From the NCBI GenBank assembly GCA_020634795.1, contig JACKAZ010000022.1, positions 1-20,397 of the forward strand: a stretch of 20,397 nucleotides of DNA. The letters are read 5' to 3'. Both the position numbers and the translations under genes were made by a program. The notes below the pieces were generated by a model. The model did no database searches. It had not been told where the DNA came from and saw only the letters and a list, made by a program, of their open reading frames with translations. The first letter of the stretch is position 1. Each line of letters begins with the position of its first letter. This document shows positions 6,606 to 14,555 of this stretch, piece by piece. The stretch comes from Ardenticatenales bacterium (lineage in GTDB: Bacteria; Chloroflexota; Anaerolineae; Ardenticatenales; Ardenticatenaceae).

Positions 6606-7586
6606 TTACGCGGCCCGTCTTCCGGCGAGGTCGACGATGAGGAGATTCAGCGTCAGGGCGTGGTCGGCACCGCTTTTCAATGCGATATCGGAGTCCAACA
6701 GCCGGTCGTAGGCCGCCACCAGTCGCTCGACGGTGAAATTGTTGGCCTGGTTGAACAGCTTCCCCGCCACGAAGCTGTGAAGCTTCAAAGCGGATCGGAT
6801 CTGCTGCTGGGATTGACCCAGCGCCTTCAGTTCGGCCACTTGGAGCAAGAGCCGGATCTGGCGCGTGATCATGATGTGCAGGTAGATGCCTTTGCTCGGG
6901 TCCTCACTCAGGATGCGTTCCGCTGCGGCCAGCGCCACCGACACTTTGCGCATGCCCACCGCATCCACCAACTCCCAGATCGTCATCTCCTGCATGTAAG
7001 GCACGATGGCCTGCACATCATCGGTGCTGACCGGCTGGTCACCCGCGTAAGTGACCAATTTACGCACCTCTTGGTCGATCAGGCGCAGATCGTCGCCGAC
7101 CACATCGGCCAACAGGGTCGCCGCCGCGCTGCCGATCTGACCCCCGTAACGCTGCGCCCGCTGTTGCACCCACTTCGCACGGTCGCGCCCCTGTGGCACG
7201 CCATATTCGCGCACGAAGACGGTGGGCGGCTTCTGGCCGGAGAGCTCGTCGAGCCGCTTCCAGAGGGTCATCCGCTTATCGACCGACCCTTCCAGCAAGA
7301 AAAGGCGGGAATAGGGGGGCATCGTGGGGATGTAGTTGACGAATTGCTCGGCGAAGTCCTTGTTGCCCTTCGCCAAGCGCTGCAACAGCCCCGTCACCAC
7401 CACGATCCGCCGGTCACTGAGGAAGGGGGGCGAATCGCAGGCATGGCGCAGTTCGCCGAAGGAGAGCGAAGCCGCGTCCAACCGATTCTGGTTGAGGTCG
7501 CCCATCGGGTCGTCGATGCCCGACAGCAGCGCGGCGACCGCTTCGTCCCGCGACAGTTCGTCCTCTCCAAAGAAGAGGTAGATCAT
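6606..7586 (-). CDS. holA: DNA polymerase III delta subunit (clamp loader)
   Basis: This 326-aa protein matches the HolA family in length and layout. The N-terminal domain opens MIYLFFGEDELSRDEAV and contains the family segment SPPFLSDRRIVVVTGL. A middle lid region follows (LIDQEVRKLVTYAGD with an adjacent VQAIVPYMQE.TIWELVDAV), then the helical C-terminal collar domain (MITRQIRLLLQVAEL...FVAGKLFNQA). Delta opens the sliding clamp as part of the clamp loader; like other HolA proteins it has no functional Walker A. It starts three bases after the stop of the DUF6391 gene and is probably on the same transcript. The rpsT gene, often found next to holA in other bacteria, is not here. The 264 bp between its end and the terminator at 6341 hold nothing I can support. 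Confidence 0.92.
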   Translation of the reverse strand: MIYLFFGEDELSRDEAVAALLSGIDDPMGDLNQNRLDAASLSFGELRHACDSPPFLSDRRIVVVTGLLQRLAKGNKDFAEQFVNYIPTMPPYSRLFLLEGSVDKRMTLWKRLDELSGQKPPTVFVREYGVPQGRDRAKWVQQRAQRYGGQIGSAAATLLADVVGDDLRLIDQEVRKLVTYAGDQPVSTDDVQAIVPYMQEMTIWELVDAVGMRKVSVALAAAERILSEDPSKGIYLHIMITRQIRLLLQVAELKALGQSQQQIRSALKLHSFVAGKLFNQANNFTVERLVAAYDRLLDSDIALKSGADHALTLNLLIVDLAGRRAA

Positions 7587-7589
7587 CCC

Positions 7590-8102
7590 CTAGCCTTGGA
7601 TTTCGACGAAGGCCATCCGTCGACCGGCCCGCGATTTCTGCTTGACTTTGCCGACCGTCAGCCCTTCAACCGCGGGCGAGGTGGTGTAGCCCTTCTGCAC
7701 CGCCAGCCCCGCAGGCTGCGAAAAGAGCGCAGCGAAGGTGGCGGCGATGATGGCACGGGGCAACCGATCGATCTTGCGATCATTGGCGTGCCACGGCAGG
7801 CTGGCCAAGAAGGCCGCCGCACCGGTCATCACCCCGCTGACGGCCATGTTCGTGCCACAGTTGGGGTGGATCGCCAAGGTCGGTTGGCCCTGCAACTTGG
7901 CGATGGCCTCTTTGGTTGTTGCGACCAGCTCCTTCTCGTCGATGTCGCCGTAGAACCAGAAGCCGCGCGAATTGGAGCGGCCCGCCATGCTGGTATTGGG
8001 GTGGCGTTGGCTCAGCAGCGTGATGGTGGCATGCTCAATCGCATGGACGCGGCGCGTTTTGCCCACGAGCGGCAGGTCGAGAAAACGATCTTTGAGTGAC
8101 AT
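7590..8102 (-). CDS. DUF6391-family protein
   Basis: A 170-aa protein with the conserved pieces I associate with DUF6391, a family seen mainly in Chloroflexota and cyanobacteria: HAIEHATITLL near residue 20, GRSNSRGFWFYGD near 45, and IHPNCGTNMAVSG near 85. Two hydrophobic stretches follow (AVSGVMTGAAAFLASL and IIAATFAALFSQ), so it may be membrane-associated. The conserved His, Glu and Cys residues could be a metal or catalytic site, but no function is known to me. The start at 8102 is used, not the longer ORF from 8294, because conservation begins at MSLKDRF and an AGGA lies at suitable spacing. It is first in a two-gene unit with holA. Confidence 0.78.
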   Translation of the reverse strand: MSLKDRFLDLPLVGKTRRVHAIEHATITLLSQRHPNTSMAGRSNSRGFWFYGDIDEKELVATTKEAIAKLQGQPTLAIHPNCGTNMAVSGVMTGAAAFLASLPWHANDRKIDRLPRAIIAATFAALFSQPAGLAVQKGYTTSPAVEGLTVGKVKQKSRAGRRMAFVEIQG

Positions 8103-8211
8103 GGGGCGTCCTATCTGTTGCGTGTAGCGTGTTTGGGCTATTCGAGGCGCAGTCGGAATCATGAGGAGATACCGGCTGCCACATTCCGTTAGTGCAAGGT
8201 ACAAAGTGCAA

Positions 8212-8240
8212 ATTATCCTTGCCCATCCTTGAACAGACAA
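8212..8240 (-). promoter_or_regulatory. Promoter for DUF6391-holA
   Basis: On the minus strand TTGTCT (8240-8235) is followed after exactly 17 bp by GATAAT (8217-8212). This gives a leader of about 100 bases before the ATG at 8102. AGTGCAA occurs twice just downstream (near 8190 and 8204), which could be a small binding site. Confidence 0.5.
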
Positions 8241-8257
8241 TGCATCCCGATTCTCGA

Positions 8258-8926
8258 TTAGAACGGTCGCATCGAGCCGTCGATGGTGGCCCAATCGTCC
8301 AAGAAGCGTTGCAGGCCGCTGTCAGTTAAGGGGTGGCCGAACATCTTCTTCATGACGCCGAAGGGCAACGTGGCGATATCGGCACCCGCCAAGGCCGCGT
8401 CGGTGACATGCAACGGGTGGCGCAGGCTGGCGGCGAGGATTTCGCTCTCGTAACCGTAGTAGTTTTTGATTTCCACGAGGTCACGCACGAGCTGCATCCC
8501 GTCGTGGCCCGTGTCGTCGATGCGGCCCACGAAGGGGCTGATGTAAGTCGCGCCCGCCTTCATCGCCAGCAAGCCCTGATTCGCGCTGAAGACGAGGGTC
8601 ACGTTGGTGCGAATCCCCTCTTTGGCCAGTTGGCTGACAGCGGCGAGGCCGTTCGGCGTGAGCGGAATCTTGGCGACGATGTTGTCGGCCCACGAGGTGA
8701 CGAGCCGCGCCTCTTCGATCATCCCGTCGGTCTCAAGGCTGACCGTCTCCGCACTCACCGTCCCCGCACGCTCGCCGATCAGCGCCGAGATGGCGAGGAT
8801 GTTCTCTTTGAAGTTGCGGCCCGCTTGGGCGGCGAGCGAGGGGTTGGTCGTCACGCCGTCCAACACCCCCCACGCATCGGCCGCTTTGATCTCGTCTAAG
8901 ATGGCGGTATCGAGAAATATCTTCAT
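8258..8926 (-). CDS. tal: Transaldolase, short FSA/TalC form
   Basis: A 222-aa single-barrel protein of the fructose-6-phosphate aldolase/small transaldolase family. The Schiff-base lysine is K86 in VAKIPLTPNG; D6 (IFLDTA), TTNPS (26-30) and SPFVGRIDD (130-137) are in place. Aligned with E. coli FsaA, the residue at Gln59 is glutamate here (E60), and that at Tyr131 is phenylalanine (F132). Both are the transaldolase-type states, so transfer of dihydroxyacetone units in the pentose phosphate pathway is more likely than free aldolase activity. The start is MKIFLD at 8926, with AAGGAG 11 bases upstream; the longer ORF from 9007 would place its first codons inside the promoter. It is transcribed alone from its own promoter. 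Confidence 0.92.
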   Translation of the reverse strand: MKIFLDTAILDEIKAADAWGVLDGVTTNPSLAAQAGRNFKENILAISALIGERAGTVSAETVSLETDGMIEEARLVTSWADNIVAKIPLTPNGLAAVSQLAKEGIRTNVTLVFSANQGLLAMKAGATYISPFVGRIDDTGHDGMQLVRDLVEIKNYYGYESEILAASLRHPLHVTDAALAGADIATLPFGVMKKMFGHPLTDSGLQRFLDDWATIDGSMRPF

Positions 8927-9271
8927 GGTGATTGTCGCTCCTTGTCGCAGCGCTGCGAGTGACGTCGAATCTGTGTCAATTGTAGGAGCCGACGGGGTCT
9001 GTGGCAATCGGCGGGTCAGGTGTGGGGGTGTGCGAGCGCCTTGAGATCAGAGGCTGAGGGAGTGGGGGGGACGCAAAGGTACGGCAAGGGAAGGCAGTGC
9101 AATCGCCATTTTTTGATTCTCGATTCACGACCCCGACAGGATTATCCGACCGGGCAGCCCCGACCGCAGCGCGGGGGAAATGCACGCCAACAACGCCCCA
9201 GCCCCCGACGACTGTCTATGCTATCATCTTGCTCCAACACTCCTCGTACTATTTCAGAAAGATCGAATGCG
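8927..9271. other. Divergent intergenic region, tal / DUF2867 protein
   Basis: These 345 bp carry the tal promoter at 8979-9007 on the minus strand. On the plus strand there is an extended -10 TGCTATCAT (9219-9227) about 45 bp before the ATG at 9272, without a clear -35. The rest, including a G-run near 9065, shows nothing I can interpret. Confidence 0.45.
8979..9007 (-). promoter_or_regulatory. Promoter for tal
   Basis: On the minus strand TTGCCA (9007-9002), a 17-bp spacer and TACAAT (8984-8979) form a near-consensus sigma-70 promoter, which would start transcription near 8972, about 45 bp before the tal start codon. Confidence 0.65.
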
Positions 9272-10750
9272 ATGCACATCTTGGTCACGGGCGCGACGGG
9301 CTACATCGGCGGGCGGCTGATTCCACGGCTGTTGGCGCGGGGCCACACGGTTCGTGTCATGTCCCGTCAACCGCGCAACCTGGTGCCGATGCCGTGGTAC
9401 AGCGACGTCGAGGCGGTAGAGGGCGACGTGCTGGAACCGGAGAGCCTCGATGAGGCGCTACGTGGTATCGAGGTCGCCTACTATTTGATCCATTCGATGA
9501 GTAGTAGCGAAGCAGGCTTCGAGGCGCGCGATCGCCAAGCCGCCGAAAACTTCGGACGGGCGGCCAAGGCGGCGGGCGTGCAACGCATCATCTATCTGGG
9601 CGGGCTGGGGGATGCGCAGAGTGAGGCACTTTCCAAACATCTGCGCAGCCGCCACGAAACGGGCGATCTGCTGCGTGAAAGCGGCGTGCCGGTCACCGAG
9701 TTCCGCGCCGCCATCATCGTTGGCAGCGGCTCCGTCTCCTTCGAGATGGTGCGTTACCTGACCGAGCGCTTGCCCGTGATGATCACCCCCCGCTGGGTCA
9801 GCACCCGCTGTCAACCGATCGCCATCCGCGATGTACTCGCTTATCTGGTCGCGGCGCTCGATCAGCCCGAATCGGCGGGCAAAATCATTCAGATCGGCGG
9901 CGCGTCCGTGCTGACCTATCGCGACATGATGTTGACCTATGCGGCGGTACGCGAGCTGCCGCGCCGCATGGTGGCGGTGCCCGTGCTTTCACCCTCGTTG
10001 TCCAGCCACTGGGTCAACCTGATCACTCCGATCCCCGCCGATATCGCACGCCCCTTGGTGGAAGGGCTGGGCAGTGAAGTGATTGTGACCGACGACCTGG
10101 CACAACGGCTCTTCCCCGAGATCAAGCCGATCAGTTATCGTCATGCGGTTGAGTTGGCGCTGGAACGGATCGAAGAGCACAACGTTGAAACGATTTGGAG
10201 CGCGTCCTCCGACGATCCCGCCGATGAAGAGGAATTTCTGAAGCTCGATAGCACCGAAGGGATGTTGCTGGAACGGCGCCAGATCGTGATCAACGCCTCG
10301 CCCGAAGTCGTCTTTGCCGAAGTGGAAACGATTGGCGGGAACAAGGGCTGGTATTACGGCGGCTTGCTGTGGCGCATTCGGGGCATGATGGACAAGCTCG
10401 TCGGCGGGCCTGGGCTACGACGTGGGCGGCGCGACCCCGACCGCTTGCGGGTGGGTGAAGCGGTCGACTTTTGGCGCGTCGAGGCCCATGAGCGGAACAA
10501 GCTGCTCCGGCTGCGGGCCGAGATGCGAATGCCCGGTCGGGCGTGGCTCCAATACGAGCTTTTGCCCGGCGAGCAGAAGCCCGGCACCACCCTGCTACGC
10601 CAAACCGCCTTTTTCGAATCCCACGGCTTGGCGGGGCTGGCCTACTGGTATAGCCTGCTGCCGGTCCACATGTTTATGTTCAGCGGCATGGTGCGCAACA
10701 TCCGCACCGCCGCCGAACAACGCGCGGTGCGGTTGGAAGAGACGGCCTGA
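9272..10750 (+). CDS. NAD(P)-binding atypical SDR protein with C-terminal DUF2867
   Basis: A 492-aa two-domain protein. The N-terminal half is an atypical short-chain dehydrogenase fold with the dinucleotide motif GATGYIGG (7-14) and typical segments VEAVEGDVLEPESL, YYLIHSM and IIYLGGLG. The C-terminal part (about 335-492) is DUF2867, a START/SRPBCC-like fold, with WYYGGLLWRIRG, LRVGEAVDFWRV and YWYSLLPVHMFMF. This fusion is widespread; its substrate is unknown, and the hydrophobic DUF2867 end suggests a lipid-like or membrane ligand. The start is MHILVTG because the dinucleotide fold begins there, although no good ribosome site precedes it. The stop overlaps the start of the Bax1 gene by one base (TGATG), indicating coupled translation. 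Confidence 0.85.
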   Translation: MHILVTGATGYIGGRLIPRLLARGHTVRVMSRQPRNLVPMPWYSDVEAVEGDVLEPESLDEALRGIEVAYYLIHSMSSSEAGFEARDRQAAENFGRAAKAAGVQRIIYLGGLGDAQSEALSKHLRSRHETGDLLRESGVPVTEFRAAIIVGSGSVSFEMVRYLTERLPVMITPRWVSTRCQPIAIRDVLAYLVAALDQPESAGKIIQIGGASVLTYRDMMLTYAAVRELPRRMVAVPVLSPSLSSHWVNLITPIPADIARPLVEGLGSEVIVTDDLAQRLFPEIKPISYRHAVELALERIEEHNVETIWSASSDDPADEEEFLKLDSTEGMLLERRQIVINASPEVVFAEVETIGGNKGWYYGGLLWRIRGMMDKLVGGPGLRRGRRDPDRLRVGEAVDFWRVEAHERNKLLRLRAEMRMPGRAWLQYELLPGEQKPGTTLLRQTAFFESHGLAGLAYWYSLLPVHMFMFSGMVRNIRTAAEQRAVRLEETA

Positions 10751-11964
10751 TGCTCCCCACTCCGCTGCTGCTGCACCGCTTTTCGGGCGACGAGCTGGTG
10801 CCGCGCCGTCTGCCGTTGAGGCCTCGTACCGAAGCGATGGCGCAAGCCCTGATCGACCTGTTCGGTGATCTGGTGGGGCGCACGCAGGGCGAGGTGGACG
10901 AGGCGTTGAAGGCGATGGAAGGGAGCGGGACCGATTACCGGGTGCGGCGCGGGCTGGCCCACCTGCTCCAACGCCATTTCAGCACCTTTGAGGTGGTGGC
11001 CCCGCAGGCGCCCGAGGCGCTGCGCGAACGGCTCTTTTTGGCGGCGGCGGAAGAGGCGCCAAGCGTGGCCCACAGCCAGCAGATACTCGCGCGCGTTGCC
11101 GAGGTGGTGAGCGTTGAAGCGGGGCGCGAAGTGACGGGCGACGAACTGCGCGAGGCGCTCTACGCCGACCTCAACAAGAACAAGAAGCTGGTCGACTTCG
11201 AGCCGCCGAGCGCCGAAACGCTGATCCATCGCTACAACTTGTCGCAGGTACAGGGCGTTTTCTACCGCGCCACCGAGATCGTGATCCACGCCTTCCGCAA
11301 CGATCCGGGCGAATATAAGCTGCTTTTCCGCTACTTGAAACTCTTCCAGCTTTTGGCGCTGATCGAGGGCGACGCCGACCAGGGCTTCACGTTGACCATC
11401 GACGGTCCGGCCTCGATTTTCAAGCAGACGACACGCTATGGCAACCAGTTGGCGATGATGCTGCCCGCGCTTTTGCACGTGACGAAGTGGCGGCTGGAGG
11501 CCACGTTGCAGCACAAACGCAACGATGGCGCGCTGATGGCGAAGCGGTATACACTCGATTCGGATTGCGGCTTGGTCACCCACTACCCCAAGCCGAATCA
11601 GTACGATTCCATGGTCGAGGCGTCGTTCGTCGCCCGTTGGCCCGCCCATACCGAGTGGCAGTTGGAGCGGGAGGTGGATCTGGTGGCGGTACCCGGCAGC
11701 GTGATGATCCCCGATTTCCGGCTGGTGCACCCCGATGGACGGAGCTTCCTGTTAGAGATCGTGGGCTACTGGCGACCGGAATATCTGCGTAAAAAGGCGT
11801 GGCAGGTGCGAAACTCGGGGCGGGACGACTTGATCCTGGCCATCTCGGAGCGGCTGAATCTGGACAAGGCGGGTGTGAAAGCACATGAGCTACCGGCCCA
11901 AATCGTCTGGTACAAGGGAAAGCTACAGCCCCATCAGGTGCTGGCGCTGTTGGATGAGGCATAG
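10750..11964 (+). CDS. Bax1-like nuclease (DUF790)
   Basis: A 404-aa protein of the DUF790 family, whose archaeal member Bax1 binds the XPB helicase and cuts DNA at unwound junctions. Family pieces seen are the opening LLLHRFSGDELVPRRL, ALYADLNKNKKLVDF and HRYNLSQVQGVFYRA near the middle, and a C-terminal nuclease-like core PDFRLVHPDG (321-330) followed by LLEIVGYWRPEYLRKK (334-349). The acidic residues D322 and E336 fit a PD-(D/E)XK-type site, but V338 replaces the usual lysine of the ExK pair. XPB is often encoded beside bax1; here the neighbours are a DUF2867 protein upstream (one-base overlap) and a kinase downstream, so its helicase partner must be elsewhere or missing. Confidence 0.85.
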   Translation: MLPTPLLLHRFSGDELVPRRLPLRPRTEAMAQALIDLFGDLVGRTQGEVDEALKAMEGSGTDYRVRRGLAHLLQRHFSTFEVVAPQAPEALRERLFLAAAEEAPSVAHSQQILARVAEVVSVEAGREVTGDELREALYADLNKNKKLVDFEPPSAETLIHRYNLSQVQGVFYRATEIVIHAFRNDPGEYKLLFRYLKLFQLLALIEGDADQGFTLTIDGPASIFKQTTRYGNQLAMMLPALLHVTKWRLEATLQHKRNDGALMAKRYTLDSDCGLVTHYPKPNQYDSMVEASFVARWPAHTEWQLEREVDLVAVPGSVMIPDFRLVHPDGRSFLLEIVGYWRPEYLRKKAWQVRNSGRDDLILAISERLNLDKAGVKAHELPAQIVWYKGKLQPHQVLALLDEA

Positions 11965-12042
11965 GGCGCGGGCTGGCCCCGTAGCTATCGCCTTCCAGAG
12001 CGATCAATGACGTTCCAAACAGCCACCAAAGGAGAGGTCGAT

Positions 12043-12702
12043 ATGTCTAGCCAGCCACGGGCGGCCCTGCTGCGCGATGTGGCGGCACGGCTGTTGGCCT
12101 TGCCCGCCCATCGGCCCCAGCGCATCGCGATCGACGGCGTGGATGGCGCGGGCAAAACAACGTTCGCCAACGAGCTGGCCGCGCAGCTCGCGCCGACTGG
12201 CCGCGCCGTCATCCGCGCCTCGGTCGACGGCTTCCACCATCCGGCGGCGGTGCGCTACCGGCAGGGGCGGCGCAGTCCGCGCGGTTTCTTCGAAGATTCC
12301 TACGACTACGAAGCGCTGGAGCGACTGTTGCTGCACCCACTCGGCCCCGGCGGGGATCGTCGCTATCGCACTGCCTGCTTCGACCATCGTACGGACAGCG
12401 CCGTCGAGGTCGCGGCCCAAATCGCGCCGAACGAGGCCCTTCTCCTCTTCGACGGCATCTTTCTTCACCGTACGCGGCTGCGCCCCTTCTGGGACTTCAG
12501 CCTCTTCCTTGACGTCCCCTTCGACATCTCGATTCCGCGCGGCGCGCAACGTGGCGAAGGCTACGGCGCGCCCGATGTGAGGGCGGCGAGCAATCATCGC
12601 TATATCGTGGGGCAGCGGCTCTATCTCCGCTACTGTCAGCCCAAACGCCATGCCACGCTGGTGATCGACAACCGCGATTTGGCGTGGCCGAAGCTGTTGT
12701 AA
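12043..12702 (+). CDS. Uridine-kinase-like P-loop kinase
   Basis: A 219-aa protein with Walker A GVDGAGKT (32-39) and the pattern of the uridine kinase/phosphoribulokinase superfamily. The segment ASVDGFHHPAAVRYRQGR binds substrate and carries the likely catalytic aspartate. RGFFEDSYDYEALERLLL and GGDRRYRTACFDHRTD follow, then the Walker B-like strand ALLLFDGIFLHRTRL. Typical members phosphorylate uridine or related small molecules; the substrate here is not determined. The lid region (DVPFDISIPRGAQRGEG) is less arginine-rich than in close relatives I know. The start at 12043 is chosen over 12007 because AAAGGAGAGG lies directly upstream. It follows the Bax1 gene by 78 bp and may be co-transcribed. 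Confidence 0.82.
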   Translation: MSSQPRAALLRDVAARLLALPAHRPQRIAIDGVDGAGKTTFANELAAQLAPTGRAVIRASVDGFHHPAAVRYRQGRRSPRGFFEDSYDYEALERLLLHPLGPGGDRRYRTACFDHRTDSAVEVAAQIAPNEALLLFDGIFLHRTRLRPFWDFSLFLDVPFDISIPRGAQRGEGYGAPDVRAASNHRYIVGQRLYLRYCQPKRHATLVIDNRDLAWPKLL

Positions 12703-12865
12703 AGGTCGGGGTGAACGAAGTATGAGAGGCAGAAGGAAGCGGTAAATAGCCATGTCAGAAGCAAGCGTCAAAGTTCGGGACGAAGTCTGCGTCACTTCCG
12801 CCATGTGGTGAGTCCCTTCAATATTGATGTGATGCGCCCCAGCGAAGCTTTATGGAGAGTAAGAG

Positions 12866-13147
12866 ATGGCAACAACGAGTAATTCTGCGCTCCGGCTGCA
12901 ACGCTCTCTGATGGAAGAGCTGCGAACCGTAGCGGAGGAAGAAAATACCACGATCAACCAATTCATTAATGTGGCGATCGCGGAAAAGCTGGCCGTGTTG
13001 CGCACACAACGCTACTTCGAAGCTCGCGCGGCGCGGGGTGATCGTGAGGCGTTTTTGGCGCTCCTCGAAAAAGCGGGGAGCGAAGCGCCACGTGAGGGCG
13101 ACGAACTGCCCAGTGGTCCGCCGCAACGCGCCGCCCCGACCGCGTAG
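12866..13147 (+). CDS. Ribbon-helix-helix (CopG/HicB-like) DNA-binding protein
   Basis: A 93-aa protein with the ribbon-helix-helix layout: a short strand (ALRLQRSL, about 8-15), helix A (MEELRTVAEEEN), then helix B beginning TTINQFINVAIAEKL (28-42). The following YFEARAARGDREAFLALLEKAG is common in orphan antitoxin-like members of this class, and the last 20 residues are disordered and Pro-rich. Such proteins bind operator DNA as dimers and often act as antitoxins. No toxin-like ORF lies on either side within 130-160 bp, so it is either an orphan antitoxin or a stand-alone regulator. GGAGAG precedes the start. Confidence 0.78.
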   Translation: MATTSNSALRLQRSLMEELRTVAEEENTTINQFINVAIAEKLAVLRTQRYFEARAARGDREAFLALLEKAGSEAPREGDELPSGPPQRAAPTA

Positions 13148-13277
13148 CCCAACGGCGCGTCGCTGTGGGTGGGCAATGCCAAACAACGCCCGCGCGCTGT
13201 TTCCCGTCAGCGCACGAGCGTTGATCAACGTCGTGCCGAACGTTGTCCCACGTCGCAGCCACATCGGCGATTCGCCC

Positions 13278-13640
13278 TTATTCCGCCATGCGGTAGATCG
13301 TCAGCCGATGACCTTCTTGATCCGTCGCATCGAATCCTCCGCCCCACCCCATCTGTTGCAGATCACTGACGGTTGCGCCGTAGTCGGCCAACCGGCGGTG
13401 CAGGGCCGCCACATCCTCCACCGCAAAGCCCAGTTCCACGCTCGCCGCTGGCCCAAAGGCGGCGCCGGGGGGCGTCGCATCCTGTAGCGTCAGCGTGCAA
13501 TGGCCCGCCCGCAACAGTACGAACGAGGGCGGGTGGGAGCGCTCCTCATCCGCCTGCAAGCCCAACCCTTCCACATAGAAGCGTTTGGCCGCTTCGAGAT
13601 CTTGGACGAAGAGATTCACATTTCCAAGAACGGTTGACAT
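13278..13640 (-). CDS. VOC-superfamily (glyoxalase-like) protein
   Basis: A 120-aa single-module protein with the two-repeat VOC fold: NVNLFVQDLEAAKRFYVEGLGLQ at the start and VELGFAVEDVAALHRRLADYG in the second half, ending DATDQEGHRLTIYRMAE. VOC proteins include glyoxalases, dioxygenases and resistance proteins. The metal ligands are not clear: the first-strand histidine position is Asn, and the usual glutamate in the last strand is absent, so enzyme activity is uncertain. GAGGGG lies 11 bases before the ATG. It follows the AraC-family gene by 72 bp on the same strand and may be part of the same transcript or its target. Confidence 0.82.
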   Translation of the reverse strand: MSTVLGNVNLFVQDLEAAKRFYVEGLGLQADEERSHPPSFVLLRAGHCTLTLQDATPPGAAFGPAASVELGFAVEDVAALHRRLADYGATVSDLQQMGWGGGFDATDQEGHRLTIYRMAE

Positions 13641-13712
13641 GGTGATTTACCCCTCTACGTGGCGGCCCACACCCTTTGTGTGGACATTGGCCCTATTCTA
13701 CCACTCACCACA

Positions 13713-14540
13713 TCAATCGTCTTGAAGATTTCGGCCAGATTTGGGGGTGAAAAGCGCACGGAGGTCTTCCATGTCTGCAAGGAACTGTCGAGGGGTGCGC
13801 TGGCTAAAGCGACGATACTCGCGGTTCATATGGGCCTGGTCGCTGTATCCCGCCTCCAGCGCCACGGTTGCCAACGGGGTGTCAGGCTGTGCCCATAAAC
13901 GGTTACGCACATATTCGAAGCGTGCGAGGCGGGCCAGCGCTTTGGGCGTTGAGTCGGCGGCACGTTGTACATGGCGACGTAAAGAGCGATCAGAGAGCGC
14001 GAGTTCGCGTGCCAATTCCTGCAACTCGGAAGCGCCATGCCGATCTAGGATGGACTGCACCGCCCGGAAATCGGCGGGTGGAGCCGAGGAGGCTGACGCG
14101 ACCTGTTTCAGTAACACGTGCTCCATCTCGGCGACGAGCGGGCCGCTCTCCGATTCATACTTCAGTGAACCCGGCGGATGCAAAGCCTGATCTACCCAAA
14201 GCAGCCCCGCCGAATCGAAGGGCGGGGAGAAGATCATTGTGCCGAGCAGGGGACGCAATCCCCATGGATAAAGCTGGGCACGAACGACGCGGACCAAGCC
14301 GTGGGCAATGATCCGCAACGGTGTTTGCAGCAGCCCCACTACATAGCAGCTAGGCAGCGCGTGGTGCTGATCGGGGCGTACCACGGCAAAGTCCGTACCC
14401 ACATTCCAGACCAGCTCGATCGTGGTATCAGGGAGGATATCGAAAGTCGTGTGGGGGTGGTCAAAGCGGCGCTCGATGACCGTGAAGGCGTGCAGGTAGG
14501 GCGCCAGACGGGGGTGAGGCGGAAAGTCTTGAGGGGCCAA
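13713..14540 (-). CDS. AraC-family transcriptional regulator
   Basis: A 275-aa regulator. The N-terminal part (1-130) begins PPHPRLAPYLHAFTVIERRF and contains LPDTTIELVWNVG, typical of the DUF6597 sensor domain. The C-terminal 100 residues carry two helix-turn-helix motifs: LQELARELALSDRSLRRHVQ (173-192), and TPLATVALEAGYSDQAHMNR (221-240) followed by YRRFSQRTPRQF. The predicted start codon is TTG at 14540-14538; no ATG or GTG lies between it and the preceding stop, and the next Met would cut into the sensor domain. It lies 15 bp after the double-VWA gene in the same reading frame, with no clear ribosome site. The ligand and targets are unknown; the VOC gene downstream is the obvious candidate target. 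Confidence 0.85.
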   Translation of the reverse strand: MAPQDFPPHPRLAPYLHAFTVIERRFDHPHTTFDILPDTTIELVWNVGTDFAVVRPDQHHALPSCYVVGLLQTPLRIIAHGLVRVVRAQLYPWGLRPLLGTMIFSPPFDSAGLLWVDQALHPPGSLKYESESGPLVAEMEHVLLKQVASASSAPPADFRAVQSILDRHGASELQELARELALSDRSLRRHVQRAADSTPKALARLARFEYVRNRLWAQPDTPLATVALEAGYSDQAHMNREYRRFSQRTPRQFLADMEDLRALFTPKSGRNLQDD

Positions 14541-14555
14541 CGGTTTACGCCCCGC

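Noticed and set aside
6369..8099. 576-codon plus-strand ORF antisense to holA and the DUF6391 gene
   Set aside because: It covers two recognisable minus-strand genes and has no domain of its own; the composition is that of a shadow frame.
9020..9271. Longer N-terminus for the DUF2867 protein
   Set aside because: The ORF is open back to 9020 but the dinucleotide-binding fold starts at MHILVTG (9272), and the upstream part spans the probable promoter.
12752..12811. 19-codon ORF (MSEASVKVRDEVC...) before the ribbon-helix-helix gene
   Set aside because: It looked like a possible small partner, but it has no ribosome site and is too short to support.
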